In this document: positions 23,457 to 34,159 of the stretch, piece after piece
Numbering within the stretch: position 1 is the stretch's first letter
How the letters are laid out: every line of letters begins with the position of its first letter
Assembly: GCA_030737835.1 (NCBI GenBank)
Contig: JAUJYN010000015.1
Location: 3,341,685 to 3,405,684 of the forward strand
Source: Acorus gramineus
Lineage: Eukaryota > Streptophyta > Magnoliopsida > Acorales > Acoraceae
Reading direction: 5' to 3'
DNA length: 64,000 nucleotides
The notes under the pieces: model-generated
The model's database searches: none
What the model was told of the DNA's origin: nothing
What the model saw: the letters and a program-made list of their open reading frames with translations, nothing else
Program-made: the position numbers and the translations under genes

Positions 23457-23495
23457 GAGAGGCGTTATACGCACTTGGGCGTATACCGACCTCTC
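23457..23495 (+). other. Conserved hairpin H1 in LTR A1
   Basis: GAGAGG...TATACGC pairs with GCGTATA...CCTCTC around the loop ACTTGG. Homologous hairpins lie at 30031-30069 (B), 36168-36206 (A2), 44520-44558 (A3) and 42392-42430 (B', minus). Stem differences are compensatory: GAGAGG/CCTCTC becomes GGGAGG/CCTCCC in B and B', and TATACGC/GCGTATA becomes GATGCAC/GTGCAT in B'. This supports an RNA (or cruciform) structure under selection when the element was active. Confidence 0.6.
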
Positions 23496-24381
23496 CTGGG
23501 GCACCGTGGATTATATTAACCTGTAATAATATGTATTGCATGTAAGCATGATGAAAAATGTAGAATGCATGCTACCCTAGGCTTTTATGTTAGGGACTTG
23601 CACCCATAGGATAGGTGTAAGAGCCATGCACCATGTCTCCTGTTTCATGTTAGGAAACCTCGACCTGTGTATGCGTCCTACTAGTTTATTTATTAAATTA
23701 AATGCTAGTGTATGTTAAATCGCATGCCTTAGGTAATATTATCGGGAGGAGCCTTGCGAGGACAGCGGTGAGACCCGTGTTAGGGTACTCCGTGTTCCTT
23801 GTTTGGTTGTCGGGATGTCCTGTATCGGGACCTCATGCTGCTCTCCCAAGGTTTCTAGTCCCAATAATATTATAAGTAATGTTGTATGATTGGTATGATT
23901 ATTAGCATGTTAGTGAATATTATAGGGGAGGGGCCTTGCGAGGACAGCGGTGAGACCCGGGTTAGGGTACTCCGTGTTCCTTGTTTGGTTGTCGGGGTAT
24001 CCTATAACGGGAACTCACGCCGCCCTCCCGAGTTTCTTTCCCCCAATGATATTACAACATTGCTTTTGATTGTACTTATTCCCCGCATCTTGGATATGCG
24101 CCCTGGAGGAACTCTGAAGAGTTCATGACATTTGAGTGGTAGAGATGTATTGTCGGCGGATCCGAGTGGATCATATGCGTATGGATAGGCTGTTCTGTTC
24201 CCTGCATTGGATCCGGTAGAGGCTACCCCCAGCGTTAGAAAGGCCGTCCTTCGGAGGACCCACCTCAGTAGGCACCTCCTGATTTGGTTTCGGACTGTGC
24301 TGAAGTTGTGGGTGGAGACCAAGCGGCCTACGGAGTGGAGGGAGAGACTATCGGTGGACCAAGGGTGACCAACAGCCTAGT

Positions 24382-24550
24382 CAGTCCCAAAATCCTATGT
24401 CACCCGTTGAGGGTGAGGGTGAGGGTGTAGTGGGTTGGCGATGAGCGACCTACTGGATTTGTGAATGGATGATTATCAGTCCCAATAGCCTATGTCACCC
24501 ATTGATGGGTGAGGGTGAGGGTGTGGTGGTTCGGCGAAGTACGAACCACT
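24382..24550 (+). repeat. Two ~100-bp tandem units carrying hairpin H3 in LTR A1
   Basis: Each unit begins AGTCCCAA(A/T)A(T/G)CCTATGTCACCC, continues with GGGTGAGGGTGAGGGTGT and ends in an inverted repeat. In the second unit GTGGTTCG (24526-24533) pairs with CGAACCAC (24542-24549). Unit number varies among LTR copies: two in A1, two in B, four in A2 and two in A3. Confidence 0.75.
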
Positions 24551-25277
24551 GGATTATGTTGTTATATCTTGGAGATTGGATAAATAATGGAATTGTGGTA
24601 AATATTGTCTGTGATGCATGAGTTGTGCTATTCACTGAGCGTGTGGCTCACCCCTCGCACATGTTTTTCCCCAGTGGTCACTGAGCCTGAGCTAGAGCCG
24701 GAGCAGCAGTTGGAGCTTTCCGAGGGATTCCTTCAGTAGCGGAGCAGCGCCACGTTCCGCGAGTGCCAGAGGTTATCAGCATCCCTTCTTGACTGTATGT
24801 ATTTGATTTCCGTGCTTGGCACGTGTTTGTATATGTTCAGTTGTATTTGTGTATATTGGCTCTCACAGGACAGATGATTGTGTATCGAGTCTGTAGAATG
24901 TTTATTCACAGATTCAGTCTTTTGCTTCCGCATTTGGTGTATATATCATGTCAGCCCCTTTTTGTTGCATGTGTGTCATCCTAGTTGTCTGTGTATGATA
25001 TATATTATTGACCTCCTGTGTAGATTCTGATATTATATATACACTTGCCGCGTCCCTGGGTTGGCCGCCCTGGGGCGTGACAACATTGCCATGCAATAAG
25101 TTTGCATCATAAATTACATACAAAAATACAGTTAATGGATGTCACTCTATATGCAAAATGTGACATGTCAGATGTTTAAATAAATATATAGTAGGACCAT
25201 ATATGAAAGAGTTGTTTCAAAATCAAAACAAACAACTCTAATGAGTATCTAGGATCCTCCCACCACCCATGGTGAAT

Positions 25278-26383
25278 CTAAAACCCATGGAGCTTTTGAA
25301 ATTGATACATCATCCACGCGGACCTCCTAGCAGTAGTGGGGAAAGAACAAAAAACCTCACGGTTTTTAGGGTCACGTAACATGTCTAGTGCATAAAAGTA
25401 AACTGGACTGTCCACATGTATCTCAGGATTACGATCCACCAATGCCATTGCATCGGCAAACTTGGGGATTGTGTCATTGTTTCCATATGCTAGATTTGTT
25501 CTCATTTCCAATATGTCACACATGCGGTCTATGGATCCACCCAACTTCTGTCCTATTGCAGTTCTCTGCCTCTTTGGAGCAACAGGGAGTTGGGGTAGAG
25601 GGCTCTATCAACGGGGGCTAGTGGCTTCATCACCAACATTGGATGTGGGTGGTATTGAACTTTGAGTAGGGGTGTTGTACGTGTGGTGCTCAGTGAACTG
25701 ATAGTCCTCTTGGTCCTCCACAGTGGTAGAGTCACTCCTTCCAAATCTCATTTTTCCCTTGCAAAAGAGCCTGATGTGGGCACATAGCTATCCTCTCTCC
25801 GGGCAGCGCATCCGCCAAAGAGGATGTCTAATCCCTCCTCAAAATATAGGGGTTGTGCTTGGAACTTCTCCGCTCCGGGGTAACCCTACTCAATAGAGAA
25901 TAGAAAGTGTAAGCACAGTTTATTATTGTACATCTGAAATTCCAGTATTTATGAGAAAAGCAATTGTAATACATGAAATAATGAATGAAGTACCTTGAAA
26001 AATTCAATCTACCATTCGTGAGGCATGTTGTATGTCCAGGTCACCTCATTGAACCCCAGCTCAATCTGACCCTGAAGAACTTTCCAAGCCTGGCATTCTT
26101 TTCTGGTCGTTACCCAATGGTTTTTAAACTGGTCCTTCTAATAGTGAACCTTCATCTCCAACTCAAATCTTCTCTCCAAGTTATCATAACCCGCCTTATT
26201 GAGGGTCTGGACAGGCTTATTCCCCAATCTCATCTCATCTAAGCAAATCCTAATAAAGACCTTGTGCTTCGCATTATCCCACATAGCCTTTACTTTGCTC
26301 GGATCTAATGGCCTCTTCCCCCTAGCTCTGTTGGCCACCTTCTTAGTATTGTATCTTCCAGTTGGTGGGGTGTTGTTCTCCAT
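25278..26383 (-). pseudogene. Harbinger Myb/trihelix-like ORF1, decayed
   Basis: The minus strand from ATG at 26383 encodes a trihelix (Myb_DNA-bind_3) domain: KVKAMWDNAKHKVFIRICLDE, then ERRFELEMK, NHWVTTRKECQAWKVL and MPHEW. In-frame TAG codons interrupt after KVHY and after MPHEW. Later pieces (EKFQAQPLYFEEGLDILFGG near 25840; IDRMCDILEMRTNLA through the stop at 25278) match the usual C-terminal part of the DNA-binding partner protein of plant PIF/Harbinger transposons. This partner brings the transposase to the element ends. It lies upstream of the transposase on the same strand, the normal order, with LTR A1 now between them. Confidence 0.75.
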
Positions 26384-26532
26384 CTGACATCATGTATTCA
26401 CATAACATGGGCTACTCATAAAATGACTACATGAATGGGTATAACACAAAAAGGAGCAATAACATATGAGGAGGTCTTTGATTCATATGATATTAACATG
26501 AAACACATGAAAAAATATCCATGGTAGTAGCA
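26384..26532 (-). other. Upstream part of Harbinger ORF1
   Basis: Short AT-rich leader region between the Myb-like ORF and the LTR C target duplication; no separate feature is seen. Confidence 0.4.
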
Positions 26533-27767
26533 CATAGTGTTATGACTGTGTCATTTAATTAGTATAGATAATTTTAATTATGGGTTTATACTTGTGCTTA
26601 AGGGTTGAGATGAAATTATTAGTTTTATGGGTCAAACTAGGATATTTATTTAATGAATAATTAATTTATGTGCTATGTTGGCAATTTAGTGAGGTTATGC
26701 ATTTCCAACCCATCGATTTCAAGTATTTGGGTCTCTTAGGTTTTAGTTGGGGGTAATCGAGACATTTTCACTTACCCAACACATCCTACACATGTGAGAA
26801 AAAGTTATATCTCTCTCTCTCTCTCCAATTGAAACCTTTTCTTCTCAAGTATCTCTTCTTCTTGGTAAGCTTTTCTTTTACTTTTGTTTTCAAAATCACT
26901 TTTTACACCAATATTCAAACTTAGATCTACAAAAATCTGGCCATTAGATTTTCGATCCGTTTGTCATATCTTGCTCACCATCACTCCCTCTTTCATTCAA
27001 AACCATTTCCGTCCAGATCGGGGGTTGGTGGTGGAAGGGCCACGTGTCGAGGTGGCTGATTTGGGGCCCGGTCTGAGAGCATTCCCTCTTCCTCACTTGT
27101 TTCCTTTCCAAGCATTCTTGCTTGTTTGTGAGTACATAAATCATTTCTCTCACTCATTCTCCTTTAGAGCATGTATGTGTGTAATGTGTTCTCTATATAA
27201 AAATGTGAGTGATCTCTCTCCTCTCTTAATTCTATGGGTTTCGGTGAGCTAGGGAAAAGTAAGGGTGAATTTCCCCAACTATTGCTTCCATTATGCATTA
27301 TTTGTTTCATTGAATGGGATTTAACATGAATGTGCATGGTTTATATTTGTTGAAAGGTCATAGTTAGAAATTTGGGAATGGGTTGAGCTATGTTTACCCA
27401 AGATAATGTTTGTGGTTCTCATGTTCTCATTAGTCATTTTGACTTTCATCTTGTAAGCTTCAAAACAAAATGCATGGTTGTTGATGGAGGAAAGTGGTAT
27501 ATGGGTTGGGTTCTTGGATGAACTGTTTTCAAGCATTAAGAGGCTCGTGGGGGTTTTGTAGTAATTTGATACTCAGCTAAGTTAAGTTTTTTTCTCCAAG
27601 AAGGCTTTTGAGTAGTTTTAGTTGTTTTATTTCCGTCTTGGTTCTAATGTAAGCCTTTTCATGCCTAATAATAATTATTACTTCTATTCGGTTATGCTTA
27701 GTTAATAATCATTACTTAATGTTCTGTGATGATGCTTATCCCATAATTTTTTGGCCATGTTAGAATA

Positions 27768-27883
27768 ATTAATAGGAGGGTATGTTTATGTTTGTGTGGT
27801 GCTTTCATGTCTATGTCAATGTATGATTAATAGGAGCGTATGTTTATGTTTGTGTGGTGCTTTCATGTCTATGTCAATGTATG
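27768..27883 (+). repeat. 58-bp tandem duplication in LTR C
   Basis: Two adjacent copies of ATTAATAGGAG(G/C)GTATG...CAATGTATG (27768-27825 and 27826-27883) differ at one base. It is a recent local duplication. Confidence 0.85.
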
Positions 27884-28383
27884 TATGCTTAAAAATTTAG
27901 TATTGATTGTTAGAGTGTTAGAAGCTTGATGTTGTGTAGATGTATAAACATGATATTTATTTCCTAGAGTGAAAAAAACTTGCCTAGAGTGATAGAATGT
28001 GTAAAATTAACTGTTAAGCTTATATCCATCTCATTTTAATTTTAGTATGACCCAGGGACACCTAATCATAAAGGTTATATTTTAGCATGATTAAATGATT
28101 ATAAGCATGACTTATTTTACCCAATATGCTTGTTTGTTACAATAGTTGACCATATATTTCTCTAGTATACGATGTATGATAGCATGCTATGAGTGGTGGA
28201 GGTTGAAGGGTTACTTGCTGTTATGGATGTAATTATGGGAAGGTATTGTTTAGAGGATGTTTAAGGTCTTGTATTAGGTTTGATTTGACAATACATTGAA
28301 TCTACACGTGAGGACTAGTGTGAAATCTCTCGTCCATGTTCGATTTTAACATTGTGGTAGAATTGATTGTCCAATGGTGATAA

Positions 28384-28472
28384 GGATAATAGTAAGCCCC
28401 CTGCACTAACATCGGGGATGTGGTTGACGATGACGATAGTGAGCCCCCTACACTGACATTAGGGGTGTGGTT
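28384..28472 (+). repeat. ~45-bp tandem repeat immediately before the LTR B insertion
   Basis: GATAATAGTAAGCCCCCTGCACTAACAT(C)GGGG(A)TGTGG is followed by a diverged copy GACGATAGTGAGCCCCCTACACTGACAT(T)AGGGG(T)GTGG. LTR B inserted at the end of the second copy. Confidence 0.7.
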
Positions 28473-31457
28473 TGTTGTGTCTGTGTCATTTGGAGCGCTC
28501 TGTTTGAAGATTTGGGTACATAATTTTTTTTTCTAAGTTATGTATTCCTGATTTGGTATTTGGATTTGATTTTGTTAAAATCCAAGATGATGAGGTTTAA
28601 TTATGATTTTATTATGAGATGTCCAGTTTTGAGTTAGCTTTCGCACAGAAGTGGTATTTTTCCAAGTATACCCCGGGGATGGAAATTCTGGCAGCAGCCC
28701 TGTTCCATGTTTAGCTCTAATTTTGGATTATCTGGAGAGATTATCTGATCTTTCCATGAACATGAAAGTTGTAGATAATCTTCTTAGCTTTCCATCGGTC
28801 TTGGAATCAAGCAATTCGGAGCTGTATCGGGGAAGTTATGGCTGTTCCAGTGAAGCTTGCGCAGAATTTCTAGTCGAAGGGCGACTTAGTAAATTCTCCT
28901 TAAGATATTTTGATAAATATCTCCTCTCTCTCTCTTCCCCTCCCAATGTGCACGTCGACCAGCTTTTCTTGGCCCTCTCTTTCCCTCATTCAAGCCCCAT
29001 GTGTTTGGGTTTATCCCTCAAAGAGAAGGTGGTGGAGGAGGTGGTGGTAGAGCTTGTGCATATGTGTTGTTGTGTTGTTGTCTTCCCCTCTCTCTCAAGC
29101 TCTCTTTGTAAGATCTTTCCATGATCTCCCCCCCCCTGTTTTGCTGCTGAAGAGGAGGCTGAGGAGAGGCTAGAGGCGGTGGTGGTGGTTGAGGTGGTCG
29201 CGGGTGCGTCGAGGGCCCCCGAACCTCCCCCTTTTGTTCCCCCTCCAAGGTGAGCTCCTCCCCTCCTTTTCTTGATTTTTTTGGCTTAAGGGGATGTTGG
29301 GAAGGTCATGCATGTTGGGTAGATGTGTTAGGGTGTGTGTGAGGGGTTGGGAAGGGTGAAAAAGGGGTTAGGATGGCTTGGGTGCGCGCTGGGCGCGGTC
29401 TGCGCGCGTGCGCGCGCAGGCGCGCGCGCAGGCGGGCGCAGTCGGGCGCGCAGTCGCACTCGGGTGCGTGCACGCGGGTGCGCGCGGGAGTGCGCGCGGG
29501 TGCAGGCGCGAGGAGTGTGCGCGCGGGTAGGGCGCCTGGGCACTATGCCTGGGTGCGGGGTAGGGCGCCTGGGCATGCGCCTGGGCGCGGAGCTGGGGAC
29601 CAGTGCGCGCGCGTGCGTGCGCGTGCGTGCGTGGGCGTGCTGGGGCGTGTGCGGGGTGCTGCACCTGGGGCGCGGTCTGAATGCGCGGGCACGCGCGAGC
29701 GTGCGCGTGCGTGCGGCAACGCGTCTGGGCACGCGGGCAGGCGCGCGGCAGTGCGCCGATGGTGCCGGGGTGCGTGCGTGCGTGCGCATTCGTGCGTGCG
29801 CGTGCGGGTGGCCGTGCGTATGGCTGCCCGGGGGTTCGGGAGTGTGTCGGGGTGCTCGGACTCGCGTACGTACGGGCCGTATGTACGTTTGTCCGAGTGT
29901 TGGGTATTTTAGTGTATTTTTGTATGTATTTGTGTATTTTACTCACCGTGTTAAATACCTGTCTTGCAGATCTTGACGGACGGTCACGCGACGACCCGGG
30001 TATTGGTGAGTGGTACAATCCAACCCAGTAGGGAGGCGCTATATGCACTTGGGCGTATACCGTCCTCCCCTGGGGCACCATGGTCAATATTAACTTGTGT
30101 AATATGTAATCCATGCAAGCATGATTAATATGTAGAATGCATGCCACCCTAGACTTTGTATGTTAGGGACTTGCACCCTTAGGATATGTGTAAGAGCCAT
30201 GCATCCTGTCACCCTGTTCGCATGCTAGGAAGCCTCGACCTATGCATGTGTCCTACTAGTTTAATTTATTAAATGCGAGCATATGATTATTAGCATGCCT
30301 TAGATAATATTATAGGGAGGGGCCTTGCGAGGTCAACATTGAGACCCGGGTTAGGGTACTCCGTGTTCCTTGTTTGGTTGTCGGGATGTCCTATATCGGG
30401 ACCTCATGCTGCCCTCCCAAGGTTTCTTTTCCCAATAATATTATAACCTCGTTATTATTATTATATATGTTCCCTGCATCTTGGTTATGCGCCCTGGAGG
30501 AATTCTGAAGAATTCAAGGCATTAGAGTTGTTGAGATGTGTTGTCGGCGGATCTGAGTGGATCATATGCGTATGGATAGGCTGTTCTGTTCCCTTCGTTG
30601 GATCCGTGTAGAGACTGCCCCAGCGTTAGAAAGGCCATCCCGTGAGAGGGCTCCCATCAGTAGACAGCTCCTGATTTGGGACGGACTGTGCTGAATGTGG
30701 GAGTGGCCAAGCGGCTACAGAGTGGAGGAGAGACTATCGGTGGACCAAGGGTGACCAACAGCCTAGCCAGTCCCAATATCCTATGTCACCTATTGAGGGG
30801 TGAGGGTGAGGGTGAGGGTGTGGTGGGTCGGCCATGTAGCGACCCACTGGATTTGTGTATGGATGACCAACAGCCTAGTCAGTCCCAATATCCTATGTCA
30901 CCATATTGAGGGGTGAGGGTGAGGGTGTGGTGGGTCGGCGATGTAGCGACCCACTGGATTGTGTAGTTCCTGCCACTTTAAGGCTTTTAATGATTATTTG
31001 TGGTTGATATAAACTGTAATGCATGGGTTGTGCTGTTCACTGAGCGTGTGGCTCACCCCTCGCATATATTTTTCTCCAGTGTTATCTGAGTAGGATCATG
31101 AGGAGGAGCTCCCCGAGTGACCTCAGCAGTAGCGGTGCAGCGCCACATTTCCGCGAGTGTTAGAGGCTATCAGCATCCCTTTTTGATTTGTATGTATTGT
31201 ATTATGTGCTTGGGCACATGTTTGTATTATATTTGGATGTCATTGTATATATTGGCTCTCATAAGACATTTGATTGTGTATCGAGTCTGTAATATGTCTT
31301 TGAGTTACAGATTCAGTCTTTTAGCTTCCGCTATTTGTGTATATATCATGTCAGTGATGTTGTTCAGGGTATTTTATTGACCTCCTGTTTAGACTGCTGA
31401 TATCATATATACACTTGCCGCGTCCCAGGGACGGCCGCCCTGAGGCGTGACATGGTT
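28468..31457 (+). mobile_element. Solo LTR B, nested in LTR C, with 5-bp TSD
   Basis: The LTR is 28473-31452 (2980 bp), starting TGTTGTGTCTGTGTCATTTGG and ending CCTGAGGCGTGACA. TGGTT at 28468-28472 is repeated at 31453-31457. Landmarks: ATAAATATCTCC near 28914; donor-like GTGAGC at 29250; GC-rich core about 29380-29830; acceptor-like CTTGCAG ending 29969; 36-nt mini-exon to 30005; hairpin H1 30031-30069; H2 30500-30515; two H3 units about 30768-30960. Its 5' half matches the minus-strand copy B', while its 3' half matches A1-A3, so it looks like a recombinant LTR. No coding capacity. Confidence 0.9.
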
Positions 31458-32088
31458 GGCATATCATCTTGAAACTCTTTTTAATTCTATATGTTCATTC
31501 TAGTTGTTCATGTATGACCCTTGCATTTTACTTGGGAGAGTTGTATGATTCCTCACACTGCATAGTATTTAATTTATGCTTGTAATAGAGATTGTTTTTC
31601 TGTAAAGGCGAGATTTAAGTTGTGTACTTGCTGAGCTTCATCGCTCATCCACTCTTTCTTTGTGGCTGAATTATTATTTCAGGTGCGGAGCAGGGTGGCT
31701 ATTTTGCGCCCATGTGAGCGGGGTGTTTAGAGTTTTGGCTCGATTTGAGGACGTACTACGTTGGGCGCCAGTTAGAGCTGTCATCATCCCAGTTTGTCTT
31801 TGTATTAGTGATTGGTGGGTGTCCTTTTTGTATAATTTTCACTTGTCAACCAGTTGGCAACTATTCTAGTGCTCTGACAAGACTTATTTTGGGTTGTGTC
31901 AATTTGTGCTCTACGTATATTTCTTTTTGTTCGGCCTTTATTGGCCTTGGAGTTAAGTTGTATGCTTCCGCTGTGTTCATCTCTTACTATTACTATTTGC
32001 TTCAGTATCTTTTCTTCTAAGTCTTGTGGATTTTTTATATTAATTATGTTGCTCTGTAAAGCTGGCCACTTTAGGGTGTAACACATAG

Positions 32089-33330
32089 ATTTTTTGATAT
32101 TCATCAATTGTGAATACATAGGGGAAAAAGCAAACATTATAATACTGAAAAGATAGAGATTACAAAGAAACAAAAAAAAAACAAGAGACTCAAATAGAAG
32201 AGGAATACACAATGCTCTGTCAGAAGTAGATCATATCATTCGGATTAAACTAGAAGAGGCTAAAGGGCTACATAGTTCCCTATAACAAGTAAAGGTTAAC
32301 AAGGGCCAACTGGTCATTTAAAAACATGGACATAGAAGCACAGAATAGTAATTGGTAGAGGACCCATATAAGTCAATCATAAAGCGAGAAAATGAAGGTC
32401 TGAACATGCTTTGACGTCACATGAAAAAGGCTATGAAAGATTTTTATTTGGCTAATGACACCACACATATACAAATATTTTAAAAATGTGCAAAACAAGG
32501 TGTAGGTTCCATGTTACACATGAAACCGTTCCAATATGCCCAACGAACCCTACCAAAATGATGCAATCAGTTCACCCAAAATACATTTTACAGTGAGAAA
32601 TAAACATCAAATTGAAACATTTGCTTATTCCATGGTCTTATACCTCAACAGAATGCTTGCAAAGTCAGAGAAATGTCGGTTCCAAACGGCGTCGAACAGA
32701 TGTGGCCGAAAAGGAAAACCATTTTTGGAATGTCAAAATCACAGGGTAATGCTGGATTCCTTGAAAAAAATCGATGAACCAAATGATTGATGAACTCACC
32801 CTCATAGATCGAGCTTCGATCTGTGGTTGATGGAACGGATCGTCTCTTCTTCAATACAGAGGGTCGGTCTCCGGGGATTGTCTGCAGGTAGGGTTGGAGA
32901 AACCAGTCATAGCATAGGATTAGGTGGCCAGACGGGATCAAAGTCGGAAGGTGATCGTGAGATGTTAAAAATTTGTTCGGTTCTAGAGTTTCAAAAGAGG
33001 TAATAAAACAAAAGGGTAGCCGTGGAGAATGTTCATCCCCAGAGGAGAGAGAAATAAAGTGAGAATATAAAGGGGTGTGTATTGAATGGGGGTAATTCTG
33101 TCAATTCCCCTGACTCCAAGATTTCAAAAATCAATTCAGACCAAAAGGCATTTTTTTGAGCTTCCCAAGACACGCCTTTCGAGGAAAAAATTAAAAGGAA
33201 TCCAAATGTGGATTCTTTATTAAGTTGTCCCATTTGGCTGCATGATTTGAACTTTTTAGCTTTTCAAAAACAAGAATCTGCACAAAAGGTGCAACCAAAC
33301 GGGGCAGCATATTAGTTCTAGTATATAATT
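32089..33330 (-). other. Probable 5' terminal region of the Harbinger element
   Basis: No intact ORF. A donor-like CTATGAGG|GTGAGT on the minus strand near 32800 may be a leader splice site. The inverted pair CCCATTTGGCTGCA (33229-33242) and TGCAACCAAACGGGG (33290-33304) resembles Harbinger-type (sub)terminal repeats and may mark the element's end near 33304. I did not find a matching left end. Confidence 0.35.
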
Positions 33331-34159
33331 TTTTCCTATAGATTTATAAAATAAAAGGGTTGACAATCCTACGTGCATTCTCACACATTTTGATTTTTTT
33401 TTAAACAATAAACCTCATGTAATAAAATCAGTTTTTAGGCCCCAGTCATAAGCTCCATTAGGTTGTGTTTTTTTATTGATTATTTGTTTAACCATTTTAA
33501 AAAGTTAAAAAGACAAAATATAATACTACGCTTCACTAATATCCCACTTTTTTTTCTCCTGAAACACATCCCAAAAAAAAATTTAATCGTTTCTTTTATA
33601 CATATCTACTATTAAAAAATTAATTCTGGCCGACCTATTCATCTTTAGCAATCGGCATCATCACCATTGGATTCCTCTTGTCGCCCTTTTTCATATGAGA
33701 AGTGGTTCGACTACCGTTCCAACTCTCCTCCAGACTTCATCTCCTCTGACCTCCACCTCCACCTTCTGATGAATGCAACTATGTTTCATTTCATATCTGC
33801 CAAATTAAATGATTTCAATTGCATAACATTCAATTTAAAATTTGTAACTTTCTGGTGAACTGTATGTAACATTTGTTAAATGTAACTTTTATTTTTCATA
33901 ATCTATAACATTTGTTAAATGTAACTTTTACCTTTTAGAATAGCTTAATTTAACAAATGTAATTGCTTCATTTTGATGAATTGTATGCAACATTTGTTAA
34001 ATGTTTCGACTGATGTTTTTCTGATTTTTGTATAGTTTAGATTGAAGAATGTAATACAATTTATTTTTTCATTAACTAAATGTAACATTTGTTAAATGTA
34101 ACATACAACGAAAAAAGTGTTTGACATTTTTCATAAAATTTAACCGACTATTGAAGAGA
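33331..34159. repeat. AT-rich spacer with repeated palindrome ACATTTGTTAAATGT
   Basis: The near-palindrome ACATTTGTTAAATGT(AAC) occurs at about 33869-33883, 33909-33922, 33991-34004 and 34086-34099. The two first copies are part of a ~40-bp tandem duplication. No gene is seen. The host sequence resumes after LTR A2 at 37784 with related ACATTT/AAATGTAA phrases. Confidence 0.6.

Larger units (their letters stand above)
21956..25087 (+). mobile_element. Solo LTR A1 (Ty3/gypsy, Del/Tekay-like) with 5-bp TSD
   Basis: The LTR itself is 21961-25082 (3122 bp), starting TGTTATATATGTGTCAC and ending GGGGCGTGACA. ACATT at 21956-21960 is repeated at 25083-25087, a perfect target-site duplication. No primer-binding site, gag or pol is present between the ends, so it is a solo LTR left after LTR-LTR recombination. 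Internal landmarks: TATAAATA at 22225-22232; donor-like GTAAGG at 22550; GC-rich core about 22600-23290; acceptor-like CTTGCAG ending 23395; 36-nt mini-exon to 23431 followed by GTGAGT; hairpin 23457-23495; gctcacccctcgca box near 24645; TTTTTCCCCAG ending 24674. It interrupts the Harbinger element between transposase and Myb-like ORF. Confidence 0.9.
26533..32088 (+). mobile_element. Solo LTR C (Ty3/gypsy) with 5-bp TSD, carrying nested LTR B
   Basis: The LTR runs 26538-32083, starting TGTTATGACTGTGTCATTT and ending TTTAGGGTGTAACA. CATAG at 26533-26537 is repeated at 32084-32088. After removing LTR B and its duplicated 5 bp, LTR C is about 2561 bp. It has the same general layout as the A/B family (CT-rich leader near 26812, GTAAGC donor-like site near 26866, gctgagcttcatcgctcatcc box near 31628, TTATTTCAG near 31681, TTCCGCT near 31966) but lacks the GC-rich core. 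No internal gag/pol is present. It interrupts the 5' part of the Harbinger element. Confidence 0.88.

Noticed and set aside
28651-29124. 157-codon ORF in LTR B
   Set aside because: Lies in the U3/leader region, has no domain, and the related copy B' does not keep the frame open.
29328-30147. ORFs of 153-259 codons in LTR B
   Set aside because: Low-complexity Arg/Ala/Cys-rich artefacts of the GC core.
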